NCBI RefSeq assembly: GCF_002920615.1
Contig: NZ_PQSU01000030.1
Span: forward strand, 48,024 to 112,023
Direction of reading: 5' to 3'
DNA: 64,000 nt
DNA from: Streptomyces sp. Ru62
GTDB lineage: Bacteria; Actinomycetota; Actinomycetes; Streptomycetales; Streptomycetaceae
In this document: one piece after another, positions 17,276 to 28,910 of the stretch
How the letters are laid out: each line of letters begins with the position of its first letter
Numbering within the stretch: the first letter of the stretch is position 1
Made by a program: the position numbers and the translations under genes
The notes under the pieces: generated by a model
Databases searched by the model: none
Seen by the model: the letters and a program-made list of their open reading frames with translations, nothing else
What the model was told of the DNA's origin: nothing

Positions 17276-19060
17276 GTGGCAGCACCTAAGAGGGGCCGAA
17301 GCGCGAGCGCCCAGAGCAAGCCAGGGCGCTCGCTGGCCCTCATCCTGATCGCCATCGTGGCGCTCACCGGAGGGATGTTCCTCTCCGGGCACACCACTCC
17401 GCGTCTCGGTATCGACCTCGCCGGTGGCACGAGCATCACGCTCAAGGCGAAGGCCGACCAGGGGTCCGCGATCAACAAGGCCAACATGGACACCGCGGTC
17501 GACATCATGAACCGCCGTGTCAACGGCCTCGGCGTCTCCGAGGCGGAGGTGCAGACCCAGGGGAACGACAACATCATCGTCAACATCCCCAAGGGCACCA
17601 ACTCCAAGGAGGCCCAGGAGCAGGTCGGCACCACCGCCAAGCTGTACTTCCGGCCGGTCCTGGCCAGCGAGCCCAGCGGCGCCGCCGCGCAGAGCCCCTC
17701 GCCGAGCGCGTCCCCCAGCGGCGGCGCCTCGTCGAAGCCGAGCACGAGCCCGTCGTCCAGCGCCTCCTCGTCGCAGAAGGCCTCCTCGTCCGGCTCCGCG
17801 TCCCCCTCGGCCACGGCGACCTCCCAGGGCCGCGCCGTCACCGACGCGCTGAAGGCCGACTCCACCCCCTCGCCGAGCGCTTCCGCCTCCGGCAGCGGCA
17901 AGCCGTCGGCCACCCCTTCGGCCACCCCCAGCGGCGGCACGGACTCCAAGCTCCAGGCGCAGTACGCGGCCCTGGACTGCAGCAAGGCCACCGACCGCGC
18001 CAACGCCGGCAAGAACGCCAAGCCCGGCGAGTCCACCGTGGCCTGCGGCGAGATCGACAAGGCCTGGTACAAGTACCTGCTCGGCCCCGCCGCCGTGGAC
18101 GGCACCGAGGTGAAGAAGGCCCAGGCGGTCTTCGACACCCAGGGCGCCGCCGGCTGGCAGGTCCAGATGACCTTCACGGGCAGCGGTGCCAAGAAGTTCT
18201 CCGACATCACCGGCGAGCTGGCCAAGAACCAGCCCCCGCAGAACGAGTTCGGCATCGTCCTCGACGGCGAGGTCGTCTCCAGCCCGTACGTCAGCTCGGC
18301 CATCACCGGCGGCCAGGCGGAGATCTCCGGCAGCTTCAAGCAGGAGGAGGCGCAGAGCCTCGCCAACATGCTGTCGTACGGCGCCCTGCCGCTGTCCTTC
18401 CAGGAGCAGTCCGTCACGACCGTCACCGCCGCGCTCGGCGGTGAGCAGCTGCACGCCGGTCTGCTCGCCGGCGCGATCGGTCTCGCGCTGGTCGTGATCT
18501 ACCTGGTGGTCTACTACCGCGGCCTGTCCGTCGTCGCCATGGCGTCCCTGGTGGTCTCCGCGATCCTCACCTACGTGATCATGTCGCTGCTCGGCCCGGC
18601 CATCGGCTTCGCGCTGAACCTGCCCGCCGTGTGCGGCGCCATCGTCGCCATCGGTATCACCGCGGACTCGTTCATCGTGTACTTCGAACGCATCCGGGAC
18701 GAGATCCGCGAGGGCCGCACGCTGCGTCCCGCCGTCGAGCGGGCCTGGCCGCGCGCCCGGCGCACCATCCTGGTCTCCGACTTCGTGTCGTTCCTCGCCG
18801 CCGCGGTGCTGTTCATCGTCACGGTCGGCAAGGTGCAGGGCTTCGCCTTCACCCTGGGCCTCACCACGCTCCTCGACGTGGTCGTCGTCTTCCTCTTCAC
18901 CAAGCCGCTGATGACGCTGCTGGCCCGCCGCCAGTTCTTCGCGGGCGGCCACAAGTGGTCCGGACTGGACCCGAAGAGCCTGGGTGCCAAGCCGCCGCTG
19001 CGCCGCACCCGCCGTCCCGCCGGTCCCGTCGCCGGCCCTGTCGACCCGAAGGAGGCGTGA
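17276..19060 (+). CDS. secD: Protein-export membrane protein SecD
   Basis: 594 aa; uses the proton gradient with SecF to help pull exported proteins across the membrane. TM1 about 18-36, the D-L-x-G-G-T signature (IDLAGGTS) at 46-53, the large P1 extracellular region, then five C-terminal helices including the conserved GITADSF segment of TM4. A Ser/Pro/Ala-rich insertion of about 90 residues (132-224) interrupts the P1 region. GTG 17276 with AGGGAG at 17261-17266. Three bases separate it from secF. Confidence 0.95.
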   Translation: MAAPKRGRSASAQSKPGRSLALILIAIVALTGGMFLSGHTTPRLGIDLAGGTSITLKAKADQGSAINKANMDTAVDIMNRRVNGLGVSEAEVQTQGNDNIIVNIPKGTNSKEAQEQVGTTAKLYFRPVLASEPSGAAAQSPSPSASPSGGASSKPSTSPSSSASSSQKASSSGSASPSATATSQGRAVTDALKADSTPSPSASASGSGKPSATPSATPSGGTDSKLQAQYAALDCSKATDRANAGKNAKPGESTVACGEIDKAWYKYLLGPAAVDGTEVKKAQAVFDTQGAAGWQVQMTFTGSGAKKFSDITGELAKNQPPQNEFGIVLDGEVVSSPYVSSAITGGQAEISGSFKQEEAQSLANMLSYGALPLSFQEQSVTTVTAALGGEQLHAGLLAGAIGLALVVIYLVVYYRGLSVVAMASLVVSAILTYVIMSLLGPAIGFALNLPAVCGAIVAIGITADSFIVYFERIRDEIREGRTLRPAVERAWPRARRTILVSDFVSFLAAAVLFIVTVGKVQGFAFTLGLTTLLDVVVVFLFTKPLMTLLARRQFFAGGHKWSGLDPKSLGAKPPLRRTRRPAGPVAGPVDPKEA

Positions 19061-19063
19061 GCG

Positions 19064-20176
19064 ATGTCGAAACTCGGCAACCTCGGCGCTCGACTGCACC
19101 GCGGCGAGATCTCTTACGACTTCGTCGGCAAGCGCAAGATCTGGTACGGCATCTCGATCCTGATCACCATCACGGCCATCGTCGGCCTGGCGGTGCGCGG
19201 CCTGAACATGGGCATCGAGTTCCAGGGCGGCGCGGTCTTCACCACGCCGACCAAGATGAGCACCTCGGTGGCCAAGGCCGAGGAGTACGCCAACGACGCC
19301 TCGGGCCACCAGGCGGTCGTGCAGAAGCTGGGCAACGGCAGCCTGCGCATCCAGATCGCCGGCATCGACACCGACCAGTCCGACAGGATCAAGCAGGAGC
19401 TGGCCAAGGACCTGAACCTCGACCCCGAGAAGCTCGCCGCCGACCTGGTCGGCCCGAGCTGGGGCGAGCAGATCGCCAACAAGGCCTGGGAGGGCCTGGC
19501 GATCTTCATGGTCCTCGTCGTGATCTACCTGGCGATCGCCTTCGAATGGCGCATGGCCATCGCGGCGCTCGTCGCCCTGATCCACGACATCACCATCACG
19601 ACCGGTATCTACGCCCTGGTCGGCTTCGAGGTCACGCCCGGTACGGTCATCGGTCTGCTGACCATCCTCGGTTACTCGCTCTACGACACGGTCGTCGTCT
19701 TCGACAGCCTCAAGGAGCAGACGAAGGACATCACCAAGCAGACCCGGTTCACCTACAGCGAGATCGCCAACCGGTCGATCAACGGCACCCTGGTCCGTTC
19801 CATCAACACCACGGTCGTCGCCCTGCTGCCGGTCGCCGGTCTGCTCTTCATCGGCGGCGGCTTCCTCGGCGCGGGCACGCTCAACGACATCTCCCTGTCG
19901 CTGTTCGTCGGCCTCGCGGCCGGTGCCTACTCGTCGATCTTCATCGCCACGCCGCTCGTCGCCGACCTCAAGGAGCGCGAGCCCGCGATGAAGGCCCTCA
20001 CCAAGCGGGTCCTGGCCAAGCGCGCCCAGGCCGGTTCGGAGGGCGACCTCGCCGCGGACACCCCGACCGGCACCGGTGACGACGCCGACGACGCCGCTCC
20101 CGCCGTGGTGGGCCCGCGCAACCAGCCCGCCTCCCGTGGCCGTGGCCGCGGCCGGACCTCCGGGAAGCGCCGATGA
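19064..20176 (+). CDS. secF: Protein-export membrane protein SecF
   Basis: 370 aa, partner of SecD. TM1 about 27-45, then the GIEFQGG signature of the family, a smaller periplasmic-type P1 domain, and five more helices with LGYSLYDTVVVFD at the proton-path helix. The C-terminus is a charged, disordered tail rich in Asp/Ala then Arg/Gly. Its ribosome binding site (AAGGAGG) lies inside the last codons of secD. The stop overlaps the apt start by four bases. Confidence 0.95.
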   Translation: MSKLGNLGARLHRGEISYDFVGKRKIWYGISILITITAIVGLAVRGLNMGIEFQGGAVFTTPTKMSTSVAKAEEYANDASGHQAVVQKLGNGSLRIQIAGIDTDQSDRIKQELAKDLNLDPEKLAADLVGPSWGEQIANKAWEGLAIFMVLVVIYLAIAFEWRMAIAALVALIHDITITTGIYALVGFEVTPGTVIGLLTILGYSLYDTVVVFDSLKEQTKDITKQTRFTYSEIANRSINGTLVRSINTTVVALLPVAGLLFIGGGFLGAGTLNDISLSLFVGLAAGAYSSIFIATPLVADLKEREPAMKALTKRVLAKRAQAGSEGDLAADTPTGTGDDADDAAPAVVGPRNQPASRGRGRGRTSGKRR

Positions 20177-20712
20177 CCGACATCCAGGAGCTGCTGCTCA
20201 GCCGCATCCGTGACGTCGCCGACTACCCGGAGCCCGGGGTGATGTTCAAGGACATCACCCCGCTCCTGGCCGACCCGGCGGCCTTCACCGCGCTCACCGA
20301 CGAACTGGCCGAGATCGCCGCCAACACCGGCGCGACCAAGGTCGTCGGCCTGGAGGCCCGGGGCTTCATCCTCGGCGCCCCGGTCGCCGTCCGCGCCGGA
20401 CTCGGCTTCATTCCCGTCCGCAAGGCGGGCAAGCTGCCCGGGGCCACCCTGCGCCAGGCGTACGACCTGGAGTACGGCTCGGCGGAGATCGAGGTGCACG
20501 CGGAGGACCTGGTCACCGGCGACCGCGTCCTGATCGTGGACGACGTCCTGGCCACCGGCGGCACCGCCGAGGCCGCGATCCAGCTCATCCACCGCGCGGG
20601 CGCCGAGGTCTGCGGCCTCGCGGTCCTGATGGAGCTGGGCTTCCTGGACGGCCGCTCCCGCCTGGAACCGGCCCTCGGCACAGCCCCGCTGACGGCCCTC
20701 CTCCAGGTCTGA
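20173..20712 (+). CDS. apt: Adenine phosphoribosyltransferase
   Basis: 179 aa; salvages adenine with PRPP to AMP. The PRPP-binding motif VLIVDDVLATGGTA is at about 116-129, preceded by the hood region (PVRKAGKLPG). ATG 20173 overlaps the secF stop (ATGA). The secD-secF-apt-relA order is conserved among actinomycetes; in S. coelicolor apt and relA are known neighbours. Confidence 0.96.
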   Translation: MTDIQELLLSRIRDVADYPEPGVMFKDITPLLADPAAFTALTDELAEIAANTGATKVVGLEARGFILGAPVAVRAGLGFIPVRKAGKLPGATLRQAYDLEYGSAEIEVHAEDLVTGDRVLIVDDVLATGGTAEAAIQLIHRAGAEVCGLAVLMELGFLDGRSRLEPALGTAPLTALLQV

Positions 20713-20742
20713 CCGCTCAAGGTCCGACCGATCCGCACAGCG

Positions 20743-20778
20743 CGACGGCCGCCCCGGACACCACCGGGGCGGCCGTCG
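20743..20778 (+). terminator. Terminator after apt
   Basis: Perfect 15-bp GC-rich stem (20743-20757 with 20764-20778) with a six-base loop, 30 bases after the apt stop. It separates apt from the relA promoter region; no U-run follows. Confidence 0.75.
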
Positions 20779-21000
20779 TATACGGGGCTGAGCTCACCGC
20801 GCCGGCCGTCGCCCTACGGACATGCGCCGCACACCCGAACACCCCCCGGAGGACACCTCCCGGAATCCCCCGGTGGCCCCCCGCGTTGCACGGATACACG
20901 GTCCTCACATCCGCCTGCAGGCGATGACCGGGCGCAGGATCGCTACCATGGGGTTTCCGGAGCCTGACCGGGGGACCCGGATCGCGCACGAGGAGCCCTC

Positions 21001-23538
<2,538 letters not shown>

Positions 23539-23576
23539 GGCGGCTCCGGCCCCGCCCCGAGCCCCCGGCACAGGGA

Positions 23577-23605
23577 AGGGCCCCGTACGCCTCGTACGGG
23601 GCCCT
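23577..23605. terminator. Bidirectional terminator between relA and the DUF349 gene
   Basis: Perfect 13-bp inverted repeat (23577-23589 with 23593-23605) with a three-base loop, centred between two convergent stop codons (23538 and 23626). Confidence 0.8.
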
Positions 23606-23625
23606 CCGGTGCTTGGCGGGGGGAT

Positions 23626-24855
23626 TTAGCCGCCGAACTCCTGCAGGCCCTTCAGGGCCTGGTCCAGGAGCGCCTGACGGCCCTCCAGTTCCTTCTCCAG
23701 CTTGTCGGCCCTGGCGTTGTTGCCCTGGGCGCGCGCCTGCTCGATCTGCGCCCTGAGCTTGTCCACGGCGGCCTGGAGCTGACCGGTCAGACCCTCCGCA
23801 CGCGCGCGTGCCTCCGGGTTCGTCCGGCGCCACTCGGCCTCCTCGGCCTCCTGGATCGCCCGCTCGACGGTGTGCATCCGGCCCTCGACCTTCGGCCGGG
23901 CGTCCCGCGGGACGTGACCGATGGCCTCCCAGCGCTCGTTGATCGAGCGGAAGGCGGCCCGTGCGGCCTTCAGATCGGTGATCGGCAGGAGCTTCTCGGC
24001 CTCCTCGGCCAGCTCCTCCTTCAGCTTCAGGTTCTCCGACTGCTCCGCGTCCCGCTCGGCGAAGACCGAGCTGCGAGCGGCGAAGAACACGTCCTGGGCG
24101 CCGCGGAAGCGGTTCCACAGGTCGTCCTCGTGCTCGCGCTGGGCGCGGCCCGCGGCCTTCCACTCCGCCATCAGCTCGCGGTACCGGGCGGCCGTGGGCC
24201 CCCAGTCCGTCGAGTCCGACAGCGCCTCGGCCTCCGCGACCAGCCGCTCCTTGGTCCGGCGGGCCTCCTCGCGCTGCGCGTCGAGCTGCGCGAAGTGCGC
24301 CTTGCGGCGCTTGGAGAACGCGGACCGGGCGTGCGAGAAGCGGTGCCACAGCTCGTCGTCGGACTTGCGGTCGAGGCGCGGCAGCCCCTTCCAGGTGTCC
24401 ACCAGCGCCCGCAGCCGCTCCCCGGCGGCCCGCCACTGGTCGGACTGCGCCAGCTGCTCGGCCTCGGCGACCAGGTCCTCCTTGGCCTTGCGGGCCTCGT
24501 CGGACTGCCGGGCCCGCTGCTGCTTGCGCTCCTCGCGGCGCGCCTCGACGGTCTCGACCAGCTTGTCCAGCCGGCCCCGCAGCGCGTCCAGGTCGCCGAC
24601 CGCGTGGTGCGCGTCCACCTGCTCGCGCAGGTGGTCGATGGCGGCCTGGGCGTCCTTCGCCGACAGGTCGGTGGTCCGCACTCGCTTCTCGAGGAGGCCG
24701 ATCTCGACAACCAGGCCCTCGTACTTGCGCTCGAAGTAGGCCAGCGCCTCCTCGGGGGAGCCGGCCTGCCAGGAACCGACGACCTTCTCGCCGTCGGCCG
24801 TACGCACGTACACGGTCCCCGTCTCGTCGACGCGGCCCCACGGGTCGCTGCTCAC
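23626..24855 (-). CDS. DUF349 coiled-coil protein
   Basis: 409 aa, highly charged and almost entirely helical. Repeated units of the DUF349 type, each with a W at its core (W-R-AA-ERLRALVDTWKGL; W-GPTAARYRELMAEWKAAG; similar near 300), followed by a C-terminal coiled coil. GTG start at 24855 with GGAGGAGG upstream. The biochemical role of DUF349 proteins is not established. It is convergent with relA. Confidence 0.88.
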   Translation of the reverse strand: MSSDPWGRVDETGTVYVRTADGEKVVGSWQAGSPEEALAYFERKYEGLVVEIGLLEKRVRTTDLSAKDAQAAIDHLREQVDAHHAVGDLDALRGRLDKLVETVEARREERKQQRARQSDEARKAKEDLVAEAEQLAQSDQWRAAGERLRALVDTWKGLPRLDRKSDDELWHRFSHARSAFSKRRKAHFAQLDAQREEARRTKERLVAEAEALSDSTDWGPTAARYRELMAEWKAAGRAQREHEDDLWNRFRGAQDVFFAARSSVFAERDAEQSENLKLKEELAEEAEKLLPITDLKAARAAFRSINERWEAIGHVPRDARPKVEGRMHTVERAIQEAEEAEWRRTNPEARARAEGLTGQLQAAVDKLRAQIEQARAQGNNARADKLEKELEGRQALLDQALKGLQEFGG

Positions 24856-25007
24856 AGCGCCTCCTCCACATGATGCCTGCGAGGGGCCTCAGCACCCCCG
24901 GGCATCGTCCACAGTTTCGTCACGGCCAACATAGGCGACCAGCGGGTTGCCTGTCCGCATCCAGCGCGACCGAAATTCGGCAGTCCGCCGTTCCCTGCCC
25001 CCGTTGA

Positions 25008-25049
25008 CCTCAGGACTTGGTGACGGCCGGCCTCAGGACTTGCTGACGG
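25008..25049. repeat. Tandem duplication at the 3' end of the cyclophilin gene
   Basis: The 19-mer starting CCTCAGGACTTG occurs at 25008-25026 and 25031-25049 with one mismatch. The second copy contains the stop and last codons of the cyclophilin gene; the first repeats the same residues and stop 23 bases further on. Confidence 0.7.
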
Positions 25050-25869
25050 TCGCCTTGTTGATCACGACCGTCGCGTTCGGCGCACCGTCACCGGCACCCG
25101 TGTTCTCGCCGGCCGCCGCGATCTTGTTCAGCACCTTCATGCCCGCCGCGTCGATCGTGCCGAACGGGGTGTAGCTGGGGGGCAGGGGGCTGTCCTTGTA
25201 GACGAGGAAGAACTGGCTGCCGCCGGTGTGCTTCTGGCCGGTGTTGGCCATCGCCACCGTGCCCGCCGGGTAGGTGTTGTTCTTCAGGCTCCTGTCCTTG
25301 AGGTTCTCGTCCGGGAGCGTGTAGCCCGGACCGCCCGTGCCGGTGCCCTGCGGGTCGCCGCACTGCAGGACGTAGATGCCCTGGGTGGTCAGGCGGTGGC
25401 ACTTCGTGTGGTCGAAGTAGCCCTTGCCCGCGAGGAAGTCGAACGAGTTCACCGTGTGCGGGGCCGCCGACGTCTTCAGCGCGATGCCGATGTCACCGCA
25501 CGTCGTCGCGAGCTTCAGCGTGTACTTAGCCGACGTGTCGATCGTCATCGCCGGCTCCTTCTTCCAGCTCAGCTTCTCCACCGAGCCGGCCGCCGGCTTC
25601 TCGCACGGGTCCGGGGCCTTGCTGGTCGGCGCGGAGCTCGGGCTGGCGCCCGGGGTGACCTCGGCGCTCGCGTTCTCCTTCTTGTCGCCGTCGTCCTTCA
25701 GCACCCCGGTCGTGTACAGGGCGACGCTGCCGATCACGACCACGCCCAGTACCGACGCGATCACGGAGTTGCGCAGGCGGGCCTTGCGCCGCGCCTCGGT
25801 GCGCCGCTGCTGCTGCCGCAAGAACTTCTCCCGGGCGAGCTGACGCCGCCGCTGCTCCTGGCTGACCAC
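25033..25869 (-). CDS. Membrane-anchored peptidyl-prolyl cis-trans isomerase (cyclophilin)
   Basis: 278 aa; probably folds proteins outside the cytoplasmic membrane. A very basic N-terminus (QRRRQLAREKFLRQQQRR) precedes one transmembrane helix at about 34-53, then a Ser/Pro linker and a cyclophilin domain (GDIGIALKTSAAPHTVNSF, GGSQFFLVYKD, YTPFGTI). The usual FHRVIPNFMIQGGD segment is changed to CHRLTTQGIYVLQCGD. Four cysteines lie outside the membrane (DPCEK, TTCGD, KCHR, LQCGD), suggesting disulfides. GTG 25869 with AGGAGA upstream. Neighbour order relA-ppi-MBL-hisS matches mycobacteria, although orientation differs. Confidence 0.9.
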   Translation of the reverse strand: MVSQEQRRRQLAREKFLRQQQRRTEARRKARLRNSVIASVLGVVVIGSVALYTTGVLKDDGDKKENASAEVTPGASPSSAPTSKAPDPCEKPAAGSVEKLSWKKEPAMTIDTSAKYTLKLATTCGDIGIALKTSAAPHTVNSFDFLAGKGYFDHTKCHRLTTQGIYVLQCGDPQGTGTGGPGYTLPDENLKDRSLKNNTYPAGTVAMANTGQKHTGGSQFFLVYKDSPLPPSYTPFGTIDAAGMKVLNKIAAAGENTGAGDGAPNATVVINKATVSKS

Positions 25870-26038
25870 CGGGTTCTCTCCTCATGCGTGTCGTGTGTCG
25901 GGCGGTACGCGTGCGTCCTCGTGATCCGACCGCTGCGTGTAGCCCCGTACCGTATATGGGTTCGCTGAGGAAACGGCAGCGCCGGTAGGCTCTGACTGCA
26001 GCGGAAGCCGCCCGTAATCGACACAACGAAGGACGATC

Positions 26039-26746
26039 GTGCTCATTGCCGGGTTCCCCGCCGGGGCCTGGGGGACGAACTGTTATCTCGTCGCCCCCGC
26101 CGCCGGTGAGGAGTGCGTGATCATCGACCCCGGCCACCAGGCCGCCGAAGGCGTCGAGGAAGCGCTCAAGAAGCATCGGCTCAAGCCCGTCGCCGTCGTC
26201 CTCACCCACGGCCACATCGACCATGTCGCCTCGGTCGTCCCGGTCTGCGGGGCGCACGACGTCCCGGCCTGGATCCACCCCGAGGACCGGTACATGCTGA
26301 GCGACCCCGAGAAGGCGCTCGGCCGCTCCATCGGCATGCCGCTGATGGGCGAGCTGACCGTGGGCGAGCCGGACGACGTCAGGGAGCTGACGAACGGCGC
26401 CGGTCTCGAACTGGCGGGCCTGGAGTTCTCCGTCGCGCACGCGCCGGGCCATACCAGGGGGTCGGTGACCTTCCGGATGCCCGAGACCGCCGACGTCCCG
26501 TCGGTGTTCTTCTCCGGGGATCTGCTGTTCGCCGGCTCCATCGGACGCACCGACCTGCCGGGCGGATCCATGGAGGACATGTTGCGGTCGCTGGCGCGTG
26601 TGTGCCTGCCCCTCGACGACTCCACCGTGGTGCTGTCCGGCCACGGCCCCCAGACGACCATCGGCCAGGAGCGCGCCACCAATCCCTACCTGCGGCAGGT
26701 GGCGGCCGGCCAGGGAGCCGCCGAGGCTCCCCGACGAGGAATGTGA
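26039..26746 (+). CDS. MBL-fold metallo-hydrolase (glyoxalase II-like)
   Basis: 235 aa. The metal-binding signature THGHIDH is at about 60-66, with further ligand histidines in APGHTRG and the final SGHGP, and Asp in FSGDLL. These fit the glyoxalase II/persulfide dioxygenase-like branch, with two metal ions. Substrate cannot be told from sequence. GTG 26039 with GAAGGAC upstream; a TAGGCT box at 25986-25991 may be its -10. Thirteen bases separate it from hisS, so the two are probably co-transcribed. Confidence 0.88.
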   Translation: MLIAGFPAGAWGTNCYLVAPAAGEECVIIDPGHQAAEGVEEALKKHRLKPVAVVLTHGHIDHVASVVPVCGAHDVPAWIHPEDRYMLSDPEKALGRSIGMPLMGELTVGEPDDVRELTNGAGLELAGLEFSVAHAPGHTRGSVTFRMPETADVPSVFFSGDLLFAGSIGRTDLPGGSMEDMLRSLARVCLPLDDSTVVLSGHGPQTTIGQERATNPYLRQVAAGQGAAEAPRRGM

Positions 26747-26759
26747 CGAGAGACCTTCC

Positions 26760-28022
26760 GTGAGCGCCTTCCAGGCCCCCAAGGGCACCTACGATTTGAT
26801 CCCGCCGGACTCGGCGAAGTACCTGGCGGTCCGCGAGGCGATCGCCGCGCCGCTGCGCAACTCCGGCTACGGCTACATCGAGACCCCCGGCTTCGAGAAC
26901 GTCGAACTCTTCGCGCGCGGTGTCGGCGAGTCCACCGACATCGTGACCAAGGAGATGTACGCCTTCGAGACCAAGGGCGGCGACAGGCTCGCCCTGCGCC
27001 CCGAAGGCACGGCGTCCGTGCTGCGCGCGGCCCTGGAGGCCAACCTGCACAAGTCGGGCAACCTCCCGGTCAAGCTCTGGTACTCCGGCTCCTACTACCG
27101 CTACGAGCGCCCCCAGAAGGGCCGGTACCGGCACTTTTCCCAGGTCGGCGCGGAGGCGATCGGCGCCGAGGACCCGGCGCTGGACGCCGAGCTGATCATC
27201 CTGGCCGACCAGGCGTACCGCTCGCTGGGCCTCAGGAACTTCCGCATCCTGCTGAACAGCCTCGGCGACAAGGAGTGCCGCCCGGTGTACCGGACGGCAC
27301 TGCAGGAGTTCCTGCGCGGCCTGGACCTGGACGAGGACACGCGCCGCCGCGTCGACATCAACCCGCTCCGGGTCCTCGACGACAAGCGCGAGTCGGTCCA
27401 GAAGCAGCTCACCGGCGCGCCGCTGCTGCGCGACTACCTGTGCGACGCGTGCAAGGCGTACCACGAGGAGGTCCGTGAGCTGATCACCGCCGCGGGCGTC
27501 TCCTTCGAGGACGACCCGAAGCTGGTGCGCGGTCTGGACTACTACACCCGCACCACTTTCGAGTTCGTGCACGACGGCCTCGGCTCGCAGTCCGCCGTGG
27601 GCGGCGGCGGCCGGTACGACGGCCTGTCCGAGATGATCGGCGGCCCCGCCCTGCCCTCCGTCGGCTGGGCCCTGGGCGTCGACCGCACGGTCCTCGCGCT
27701 GGAGGCCGAGGGCGTCGAACCGGACATCCCGGCCTCGACCAGCGTCTACGCCGTCCCGCTCGGCGAGGAGGCCCGCCGGGTGCTGTTCGCCAAGGTCACC
27801 GAGTTGCGCAAGGTGGGCATCGCGGCGGACTTCGCGTACGGCGGCAAGGGCCTGAAGGGCGCCATGAAGAACGCCAACCGCTCGGGTGCCCGCTACGCCC
27901 TCGTCGCCGGTGAGCGCGACCTCGCCGAGGGCGTCGTCCAGCTCAAGGACATGGAGTCCGGTGAGCAGGCGGCGATCGGCGTGAACGAGATCGTGGCGGA
28001 GCTGGAATCGCGGCTCGGCTGA
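26760..28022 (+). CDS. hisS: Histidyl-tRNA synthetase
   Basis: 420-aa class II synthetase. Motif 1 region near APKGTYDLIPP; motif 2 WYSGSYYRYERPQKGRYRHF; the histidine-binding LVRGLDYYTRTTFEF and GGGGRYDGL segments; motif 3 GWALGVDR; C-terminal anticodon-binding domain. GTG at 26760 is chosen because homology starts at once (SAFQAPKGTYD); the upstream sequence in this frame overlaps the MBL gene. Ends before a strong terminator. Confidence 0.97.
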   Translation: MSAFQAPKGTYDLIPPDSAKYLAVREAIAAPLRNSGYGYIETPGFENVELFARGVGESTDIVTKEMYAFETKGGDRLALRPEGTASVLRAALEANLHKSGNLPVKLWYSGSYYRYERPQKGRYRHFSQVGAEAIGAEDPALDAELIILADQAYRSLGLRNFRILLNSLGDKECRPVYRTALQEFLRGLDLDEDTRRRVDINPLRVLDDKRESVQKQLTGAPLLRDYLCDACKAYHEEVRELITAAGVSFEDDPKLVRGLDYYTRTTFEFVHDGLGSQSAVGGGGRYDGLSEMIGGPALPSVGWALGVDRTVLALEAEGVEPDIPASTSVYAVPLGEEARRVLFAKVTELRKVGIAADFAYGGKGLKGAMKNANRSGARYALVAGERDLAEGVVQLKDMESGEQAAIGVNEIVAELESRLG

Positions 28023-28039
28023 CGGCACACGCGCGCGTG

Positions 28040-28074
28040 GGCGCCGGACGCTCTCCCGAGGGGCGTCCGGCGCC
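28040..28074 (+). terminator. Terminator after hisS
   Basis: 11-bp perfect stem (28040-28050 with 28064-28074) enclosing a 13-base loop, 18 bases after the hisS stop, followed by TTCGG. Confidence 0.75.
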
Positions 28075-28197
28075 TTCGGCGTACGTACCGCGCGAGGCGG
28101 CCGGCGCTGTCCGGAACCGAACAGGCGGTACCCGTCGTACGTACATCCTTATGCGGAGCGAACGGTGCGCACACACGCGTGTGCGGCACAATGACCC

Positions 28198-28896
28198 GTG
28201 CCCGAAGATGGTCCAGTCTCAAGTGACGGAATCGGCGTGATGAGCAAGACGACAGTCAAAGACGTCTCCGCGGAGCCCGGCCCGGAGCGCGCCGCCGACG
28301 CCCCGCGCGCGGTCGGCGGCAGCCGCGCCTTCGCCATCCTGCTGGTGATCACCGGCGCGGCCGGACTGCTGGCCGCCTGGGTCATCACGATCGACAAGTT
28401 CAAGCTGCTGGAAGCCAAGGTCGCCGGCAAGACGTTCACCCCCGGGTGCAGCCTCAACCCGGTCGTCTCCTGCGGCAGCGTCATGGAGAGCAAGCAGGCC
28501 GCCGCCTTCGGCTTCCCCAACCCGATGCTCGGCCTGGTCGCCTACGGCATCGTCGTCTGCGTCGGCATGAGCCTGCTGGCCCGCGCCCGGTTCCCCCGCT
28601 GGTACTGGCTGACCTTCAACTTCGGCACGCTCTTCGGCGTGGCCTTCTGCACCTGGCTGCAGTTCCAGTCCCTGTACCGGATCAACGCGCTGTGCCTGTG
28701 GTGCTCTCTGGCCTGGGTCGCCACGATCACCATGTTCTGGTACGTCACCTCGTTCAACATCCGCAACGACTTCCTGCCGTCCCCGCGCTGGCTGAAGTCC
28801 TTCTTCGGCGAGTTCACCTGGGTGCTGCCGGTCCTGCACGTCGGCGTCATCGGCATGCTGGTCCTCACCCGCTGGTGGGACTTCTGGACCAGCTGA
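28198..28896 (+). CDS. Vitamin K epoxide reductase family protein (VKOR)
   Basis: 232-aa membrane protein with about five helices. It re-oxidises a DsbA-like thiol oxidase using quinone. Catalytic features: loop cysteines Cys84 and Cys92 (PGCSLNPVVSC) and active-site C166-x-x-C169 (CLWC). Start GTG 28198 has no ribosome binding site; CACAAT at 28187-28192 would make it leaderless. ATG 28240 (MSKTTVKDV) is an alternative that keeps all helices. This supports disulfide formation in exported proteins such as the nearby cyclophilin. Confidence 0.88.
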   Translation: MPEDGPVSSDGIGVMSKTTVKDVSAEPGPERAADAPRAVGGSRAFAILLVITGAAGLLAAWVITIDKFKLLEAKVAGKTFTPGCSLNPVVSCGSVMESKQAAAFGFPNPMLGLVAYGIVVCVGMSLLARARFPRWYWLTFNFGTLFGVAFCTWLQFQSLYRINALCLWCSLAWVATITMFWYVTSFNIRNDFLPSPRWLKSFFGEFTWVLPVLHVGVIGMLVLTRWWDFWTS

Positions 28897-28910
28897 CCGT
28901 CCCGGCCGGA

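Noticed and set aside
16964..19585. Long minus-strand frame opposite secD/secF
   Set aside because: Mirrors the codon bias of secD and secF; Asp/Gly/Val-rich without structure.
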